Origin: Symbiodinium natans
Lineage: Eukaryota; Sar; Dinophyceae; Suessiales; Symbiodiniaceae
Assembly: GCA_905221605.1 (NCBI GenBank)
Contig: CAJNDS010002497.1
Location: 253,501-317,500 of the forward strand
Length of the DNA: 64,000 nucleotides
Direction of reading: 5' to 3'
The notes under the pieces were generated by a model that saw only the letters and a program-made list of their open reading frames with translations, was not told where the DNA came from and searched no databases. Positions within the stretch are counted from its first letter, which is position 1; each line of letters opens with the position of its first letter. A program made the position numbers and the translations under genes. Below, one piece after another: positions 58,125 through 64,000 of the stretch.

Positions 58125-59252
58125 GCACCCTTTGCCCTAAACCCTACAGGAAGTCTAGGGAAAGTTCCCAAACCCCAAAGACAAATACATCTTAAACCCA
58201 AGCACCTAACCCTAAACCCTGAATCCTAACCCTCAACCCTCAACCCTCAACCCTCAACCCTAAACCCTAACACTGCCCCCGCCTTGATAGCGTGCTGCTC
58301 AGAAGGCCTGGGTGAACCCTAAACCCTAAACCCTAAACCCTAAACCCTAAACCCTAAACCCTAAACCCTAAACCCTAAACCCTAAACCCTAAGAACCCCA
58401 AACCCTGAACCGGATACTCAAACGTGCGGCTTTAGAGGTCAGTCAGGCTCCCGAGCTTGAGCGGAGGCAATTAAAGATTTAGGCTTGAGTCTCGGGACAC
58501 AAGGACCAGGGTAACCCTAAACCCTAAACCCCAAAGCCCTAAACCCTAAGCCCTAAGCCCCAAACCCTAAACCCTAAACCCCAAAGGGCTTTGGAGTCAA
58601 GGGGGGCCTGGCCCAAACTCCGTTGGGCTGCGAGGCTTTGTCGGGTTCAGGGTTTAGGGTTTAGGGTTTAGGGTTCAGGGTTCAGGGTTTAAAGTTTAGG
58701 GTTTAGGGTTTAGGGTTTAGGGATCAGGGTTTAGAGTTTAGGGAATACGGTTTAGGGTTTAGAGCTTCTGGATTTAGGGTTTAGAGTTTCGGGATGAGAG
58801 GATGTCGTTTCAGCAACGTGTCGGATCGACATCCGATCGCGGCTCAGAGTTCGAAACCCTAAACCCTAAACCCTAAACCCTAAACCCTAAACCCTAAACC
58901 CTAAACCCTAAACCCTAAACCCTAAACCCTAAACAACAACGTAGAGAAGTTTGAGGCCGCTTTCGGGTTTCCCACCGAGTTGTGGGGGGCTTTCTTATGG
59001 GGTTGACATGGGTGTGTGGGGTTTAGGGGTTTGGTTTTGGGGCTTATGTGCTTTAGAGGAGGCTCGTTAGGGTTGAGGGTCTTCGTAGCCCAGTAGCCAT
59101 ATTATAATAAGGGCACCCTTTTTTGGTTGGTTTCTTTTTAAGGGAACCCATAGCAAAAAAGAAAAGGGTAAAGGGTACCACTGGGCTACCAAGGGGGGGG
59201 GGGGGGGCTTCTGACGCACGGATGCCCAACACCGGCGGAACGCCAGTCACGC

Positions 59253-59316
59253 CGAGGGGCTCCACAAAAAGCTGCAAACGCGGGAGGAGGTGGCTGATAA
59301 CTGGAGAATCCATCTC
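59253..59316 (-). CDS. candidate exon
   Basis: EMDSPVISHLLPRLQLFVEP then L and a split codon; acceptor GCAAG followed by G, donor GC. Unidentified. Confidence 0.45.
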
Positions 59317-59581
59317 CTTGCCCACAGCAGGGGTTGAGCGTTTACGGCTGACCCTAAACCCTAAACCCTAAACCCTAAACCCTAAACCCTAAACCCTAAA
59401 CCCTAAACCCTAAACCCTAAACCCTAAACCCTAAACCCTAAACCCTAAACCCTAAACCTCCTAAGCACCCCGGACCCTTGGCATGCTTGAGGCCGAAGGC
59501 ATCGTAGTTTCAACGTTTGGGTCGAGTCGTCGGCTTCTTTCAAAGAATTCGTACTTTTCAGAGTTCTGGATCCAGGAATCT

Positions 59582-59685
59582 GGGTTTAGGGTTTAGGGTT
59601 TAGGGTTTAGGGTTTAGGGTTTGGGGTTTGGGGTTTGGGGTTTGGGGTTTGGGGTTTGGGGTTTGGGGTTTGGGGTTTGGGGTGA
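59582..59685 (+). repeat. TTTAGGG array passing into (TTTGGGG)n
   Basis: Five TTTAGGG units followed by about 10 uniform TTTGGGG units: one array made of two homogenised variants. Confidence 0.95.
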
Positions 59686-60057
59686 TCCAGGAATCCACAA
59701 GTAGCCGTCTTGAACAAACCAGAGGGTATTCAGGGTTCAGGGTTTACATAGCTATGGGAGATCTGATATGAAGTAACCTCAAGTGTCGACCTAGACCTGG
59801 ACGCTCAAGCCGTGTGAAGGTGTATGATTAGGTTCCTTGGCGTGGTACTTAACGTCTACCGAAACACGCCCAAAGTTTCCAAACCCTCCCCCCCCCCACC
59901 CCGCACACAGACACTAGCTTAACTTGTCATACTTCTTCTAGGCTATACCGGAAACCAACCCTAAACCCTAAACCCTAAACTTAAAAAAAAAATCTAAGGA
60001 CCTAACCCCTAAACTGTAAACCCTAAACCCTTGTGTAGGGCTTGGAGGGCACGTAAC

Positions 60058-60150
60058 CCGAGCTGGGCGGCGAAGGTGATCTCCACGGTCAGCGTGCCGT
60101 GCGCGTGCGCCGCAGTCACCGCGCTGCGGATGAGGAGGTCGCTCGAGCCC
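60058..60150 (-). CDS. candidate exon
   Basis: GSSDLLIRSAVTAAHAHGTL then TVEITFAAQL and a split codon; acceptor CCCAG followed by G, donor GT; arrays in exon-typical order. Strongly coding-like codon use, family unknown. Confidence 0.5.
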
Positions 60151-61452
60151 CTGGGGCAAGGTTTAGGGTTTAGGGTTTAGGGTTTAGAGTTTGGGGTTTA
60201 GGGTTTAGGGTTTAAGGTTTAGGGTTTAGGGTTTTAGGGTTTATAACCCCTTAAACAGGCCCCTATAACTCCTTAAAAAGGGCCCTCTTTATTAGGGCTG
60301 GTTAGGGGGATTATAAGGCCTAATTGGCCCTGGGCCACTCTGCAGCTGGAGGTTTTGTTCGGGCTAGTTACAACTCCAGTAAACCCTAAACCCTGAACCC
60401 TGAACCCTAAACCCTAAACCCTAAACCCTAAACCCTAAACCCTAAACCCTAAACCCTAAACCCTAAACCCTAAACCCTAAACCCTACAGGCTTAACAAGC
60501 TAAAGCCACCCAAACCGTCCAGGTTGCTCCGGCATCTGGGTTGTCGAGGACCAGCCCTCCACTCTCTGTACATGATGCCAGGGGATGTTCATCTTCCTGA
60601 GGACTGGAGTGGGTTTAGGGTTTAGGGTTTAGGGTTTAGGGTTTAGGCTTTAGGGTTTAGGGTTTAGGGTTTAGGGTTTAGGGTTTAGGGTTTATGTTCA
60701 TTAGGGTTTAGGGTTTAGGGTTTTGGGTCTACCCCAAAACGGGGGGCTGCGTTACTGCTGCGATACTCCATTTTCAGAGTTTGGCGGTGTGCTGACTTTC
60801 GGTTGCCCCCTGAACCCTAAACCCTAAACCCAAACACTGCCGAAACGGCCCAGGGATGTTACGGATTTCGGGTTGAGGGTTGATAGGGCTCAGGGCTTAT
60901 GGGGCTTAAAGGGCTTAAAGTGCTTAAAGGGCTTAGGGCTCAGGGTTGAACCCTAAGCCCTAAACTCCCTAACCCTAAACCCTAAACCCTAAACCCTAAA
61001 CCCTAAACCCTAAACCCTAAATCCTAAATCCTAAACCGTCTGCCAGGCGTCATCCCAAAGGAGAGCTGGCGATGCCCCTCACTCTTCCAGGGGAATAAGT
61101 GGGAGGCCCCACTGCGCGCGAGCGATTTCACCTCGGGTGGTGGAAGGGTTTAGGGTTTAGGGTTTAGGGTTTAGGGTTTAGGGTTTAGGGTTTAGGGCTT
61201 CGGGTTTAGGATTTGGGGTTTGGGGATGTTTAAGGGTTTGTGGGTTTTAGGCGTTAGAATTCTTCGTTTAAGTGTGCTCGGAAAAACAAAGGCCTGGCAT
61301 CTTGATTCTCGTGGCCCCGCCCTGCACGGGATTCACTGCGACCTGTATACATGCGGGTTGCCCAAAATGAGGGTACCTGTTTTGGGAGGTCCTGACACAG
61401 GGGATACCGAGAACAACAAACCACAAAATTAACCTCGCCCGAAACCCCAAAC

Positions 61453-61553
61453 CGAGAAATGCGGAGAGTCGCGATGAGTGAGTCCAGAGACCACTGTCTA
61501 AAGAACTCCTCAGCCACGTCGTCAGTGCGGAGGTGGCTTAGCGTCTCCTCCAT
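61453..61553 (-). CDS. candidate exon
   Basis: METSLS-like start region: MEETLSHLRTDDVAEEFFRQ then WSLDSLIATLRIS and a split codon; acceptor TTGCAG followed by A, donor GT. Phase 0 with the preceding candidate 61692-61769. Confidence 0.45.
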
Positions 61554-61691
61554 CTGCAACGTTCGAAGGGCAGAGCTCCAGGCGTTGTGGGGGGTTGGCT
61601 GTCTACCCATGAACCCTAAACTCTAAACCCTGAACCCTGAACCCTTAACCCTATACCCAAAATCCTAAACCCTAAACCCGGCTGTCTCCTC

Positions 61692-61769
61692 CTGCAGCGT
61701 GACGTAGGCGGAGCGCGCGACGAGTGGGCGCGGAGTGGCCGGGCCGGCGTGGAGTAGCTGCCAGCGCGC
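61692..61769 (-). CDS. candidate exon
   Basis: 26 codons, ARWQLLHAGPATPRPLVAR then SAYVTLQ; acceptor AGCAG followed by G, donor GA; TTTAGGG above and CCCTAAA below. Unidentified. Confidence 0.5.
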
Positions 61770-62876
61770 CTGCTTGGGATGTTCGTTTAGGGTTTAGGGC
61801 TTAGGGTTTAGGGTTTAGGGTTTAGGGTTTAGGGTTTAGGGTTTAGGGTTTAGGGTTTAGGGTTTAGGGTTTAGGGTTTAGGGTTTAAGGTTTAGGGTTT
61901 GTGATAATGAGGGGTACTATAATCCCGACTAAGGACTGTTCGTATAAGGGGGAACATTCCAAGCGGCTGCAAGCTATGCAGCGAGAGGGGGCGTAGGCTT
62001 TAGGATATGAGGTTTGGGTTTTAGGAGTTTGGGGTTTCGGACTAGGGGTTTAGGGTTTAGGGTTTAGGGTTTAGGGTTTAGGGTTTAGGGTTTAGGGTTT
62101 AGGGTTTAGGGTTTAGGGTTCGTAGGAATCCTTCAGGGGTTCTGGAGCCCGCGGCCCTGGTAGGGTCCCCAAACTTCCCCGTAGGACTCCACCCACTTTA
62201 GGTCATATAGACGGTTTAGGGTTTAGGGTTTAGGGTTTTGGGGGAACATTCACCTGTAAACCCTGCGCCCTGAACTAAACCGCATAAGCTGAAGGGCTTC
62301 AAGGGCCGGAGGGTTTGAGGAGGAAAGGGATTCGGGATTTGGGTTGTTCAAGGTTTCGTGAAACGAAACGCGAAACAAAAAAACAAGAAAAAAAACAGGC
62401 AAACAGCAAAAGAAAACAGGCGTAGCACTGCGACACGACTAGAACGAATAGAGCCGCCTGCATTCCAGACGAGTGCCCTAACTGCCACCCCCCCCCCCCC
62501 CCCCCCCGTAAACCCTAAACCCTAAACCCTAAACCCTACAAAATCACAAACCTCGGCGCCTTCTTTCCTGACTTTCGCAGTGGAGGGGGCGCCGGAGGGC
62601 TGCTGAAACCTCGATGGCTCTTAGGGTCTTTGGGGCTTAGGGGTGGTTTCGGGTTTAGGGTGTTCTTAGGGATCATCATGAAGACCCTAGACCCTAAACC
62701 CTAAACCCTAAACCCGAAATCTGGATGTTTTTGAGAGGAGGGGGGGAGGGGCCAGGGTCTAGGGCCATTAGGTTTTAGGGTTTAGTTAGGGTCGCTGAAT
62801 GGCCTCGTCAGGCATTGCCAGAGGCAAGCCAGAGGCAAGCCAGAGGGTCTAAGATGCGGAAGGGCTTAGGCCGTTT

Positions 62877-63003
62877 AGGGTTTAGGGTTTAGGGTCTAGG
62901 GTCTAGGGTCTAGGGTCTAGGGTCTAGGGTTTAGGGTTTAGGGTTTAGGGCTTAGGGCTTAGGGCTTAGGGCTTAGGGCTTAGGGCTTAGGGTTTAGGGT
63001 TTG
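62877..63003 (+). repeat. variant telomeric array: GGGTCTA block then GGGCTTA block
   Basis: Two TTTAGGG, five TCTAGGG, three TTTAGGG, six CTTAGGG, then TTTAGGG again: homogeneous variant blocks inside one array. Confidence 0.95.
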
Positions 63004-63209
63004 GCGGGGCGAGTCTCAGCAAGCCCCTCGCCTGCTTGTGAGTTGAAGGTGTCATTGTCGGAGAACATCACGCTCCCGAGGTCACAGGCCGAAGTGAAAC
63101 CCTAAACCCTAAACCTAAACCCTAAACCCTAAACCCTAAACCCTAAACCCCAAACCCTAAACCCTAAACCCTAAACCGTGAGCGCTGGTGCCCTCGGACA
63201 GCCAATTAC

Positions 63210-63241
63210 AAAGGCGAAACGTGTGGTCTCTGCCCCAGTCT
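63210..63241 (-). CDS. candidate exon
   Basis: DWGRDHTFRL with split codons; the acceptor AAG is followed by A, donor GTAATT. Its first base completes the AG left by 63757-63815. Confidence 0.35.
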
Positions 63242-63756
63242 CTTGTGCAGCACAGAAGGGGGGCGGGGTTTAGGGTTTAGGGTTTAGGGTTTAGGGTTTA
63301 GGGTTTAGGGTTTAGGGTTTAGGGTTTAGGGTTTAGGGTTTAGGGTTTAGGGTTTAGGGTTCAGGGTTTAGGGTTTAGGGTTTAGGGTTTCGGGTTTCGG
63401 GTTTAGGGTTCATAAGGAGCCATATTGCAACAGGTTGCCGAAAAAGTGAACCCAAAACTTGGAGAAGAGACTTTGGACTCCTGTAGTCTGCGCGAAAGTT
63501 CTGGAAACTGCTAGAGAAGTATCGGCATTCCGAAGAATGCAATGTGTTCATGCTCACTGGAAAGATGACCACACAGGTTGCTTTAAGCCTGCTCAAAGAA
63601 TGTATGTGTAGCCCTGCACCCCAAAACCGGCTAAATCGGCCAAACCGTAAACCCTAACCCTAAACACACACGAATCCCTAAACCCTATACCCTATACCCT
63701 ATACCCTAAACCCTAAACCCTAAACCCTAAACCCTAAACCCTACCGTTGTAAGCAC

Positions 63757-63815
63757 CTGAAATGAGCCACAGAATCCCCGGCACGAACCCAACTGACGTG
63801 CCCAACTCCAGAGGC
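63757..63815 (-). CDS. candidate exon
   Basis: ASGVGHVSWVRAGDSVAHF plus a split R; acceptor CACCAG followed by G, donor GTGCTT; exon-typical array orientation. Unidentified. Confidence 0.5.
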
Positions 63816-64000
63816 CTGGTGCCCAAAGCGTACGCTTTACTAGTGCGGGTTAGGGTTTCGGTTAGGGTTTGGGGTTTGCGGTTTGGGGTTTAAGGTTTAG
63901 GGTTTCGGGTTTGGGGTTTAGGGTTGAGAGTGTAGGGAGAATGAAGAGTTTATCTCTTGTATTACTTGGAGTTGACTGACAACTACAGTAATGGTGGGTT

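Larger units (their letters stand above)
57061..59252. repeat. array mosaic with C-rich block
   Basis: TTTAGGG 57066-57160 (TTTGGGG variants), 57430-57520 and 58645-58790; CCCTAAA 58206-58275, 58315-58390, 58500-58590 and 58853-58935. The C-rich block is a separate entry. 59085-59190 forms an inverted repeat (GTAGCCCAGT / ACTGGGCTAC). Confidence 0.75.
59317..61452. repeat. array mosaic
   Basis: CCCTAAA 59349-59458 (about 15 units), 60380-60487 (15 units) and 60950-61037; TTTAGGG 59582-59685, 60159-60245, 60611-60725 and 61147-61215. Spacers with smooth minus-strand frames: about 59500-59570 (NSEKYEFFERSRRLDPNV), about 60520-60596 (EDEHPLASCTESGGLVLDNP), 61040-61131. Confidence 0.75.
61770..64000. 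repeat. array mosaic to the window end
   Basis: TTTAGGG 61785-61895, 62046-62120 and 63267-63410 (about 20 units). Variant blocks GGGTCTA and GGGCTTA 62877-63003. CCCTAAA 63098-63178 and 63680-63742. Poly-C20 62488-62507. A dispersed 55-bp repeat at 61909-61960. Nothing recognised in 62240-62480 or 63415-63650. Confidence 0.75.

Noticed and set aside
57482-58229. Proline-rich and glycine-rich proteins
   Set aside because: Artefacts of the C-rich block.
1-64000. The window is a chromosome end or subtelomere
   Set aside because: Arrays are short, occur in both orientations throughout, and lie in introns of a conserved gene; no terminal array is seen.
540-64000. CRISPR arrays (repeat-spacer pattern)
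   Set aside because: The repeats are telomeric heptamers in runs of variable length and the spacers are exons or introns of variable size; eukaryotic context.
1-64000. tRNA, rRNA or snRNA genes
   Set aside because: I looked for tRNA B-box-like and cloverleaf patterns and conserved rRNA or snRNA motifs and saw none I could support.

Overview
Organism. The window looks like dinoflagellate nuclear DNA. Four independent signs agree. (1) A complete XAP5/FAM50 gene can be rebuilt on the minus strand; its 20 introns use GC (13), GT (4) and GA (3) donors, all AG acceptors, and 18 of 20 exons after the first begin with G. This mixture is typical of dinoflagellates. (2) TTTAGGG/CCCTAAA telomere-type repeats occur throughout. 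(3) Two Copia-type LTR retrotransposons share an unusual 12-nt primer-binding site. (4) The LTRs carry a spliced-leader-like 3' end (TTTTGGCTCAAG in one of them). The species cannot be told from the sequence.

Layout. 720-34211 (minus) is one gene of 21 tiny exons (27-84 bp, 972 nt, 323 codons plus stop) spread over 33.5 kb. All 20 junctions keep the reading frame and the product aligns end to end with XAP5/FAM50 proteins. The short 'unique' segments between telomeric arrays are therefore largely exons, and the arrays are intron sequence. On the transcript, a C-rich (CCCTAAA) array is the nearest array upstream of 19 of 21 exons, and (TTTAGGG) often follows the donor, so many introns have inverted telomeric ends. 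Intron 13 holds Copia element 1 (10182-18461, minus, 100-bp LTRs, five frame breaks). Intron 7 holds a degenerate 25-30-bp repeat block, a 101-bp-unit inverted array (large palindrome) and an 8-bp array. Intron 9 holds two membrane-protein-like ORFs. Intron 20 holds a 1.25-kb AT-rich block.

34.2-42.7 kb and 50.9-64 kb have the same mosaic of arrays and short open segments. Several of these behave like further minus-strand exons, including a phase-consistent chain of four at 53057-55177, but I could not identify the products. 42718-50867 (plus) is Copia element 2: identical 202-bp LTRs, 5-bp target duplication, one uninterrupted 1983-aa Gag-Pol, and an extra 287-aa 3' ORF. The whole element, including LTRs, coding and noncoding parts, carries the pentamer ACTTT about once every 54 bp on the sense strand, in all three codon phases, and this stops sharply at the LTR edges.

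How it fits together. The host gene encodes a nuclear factor linked to splicing and transcription. Its own introns are enlarged by telomere-type arrays, satellites and a retroelement, all removed by non-canonical splicing. The two retroelements probably prime from the same initiator-type tRNA and have an SL-like segment at the same LTR position (nt 70-71).
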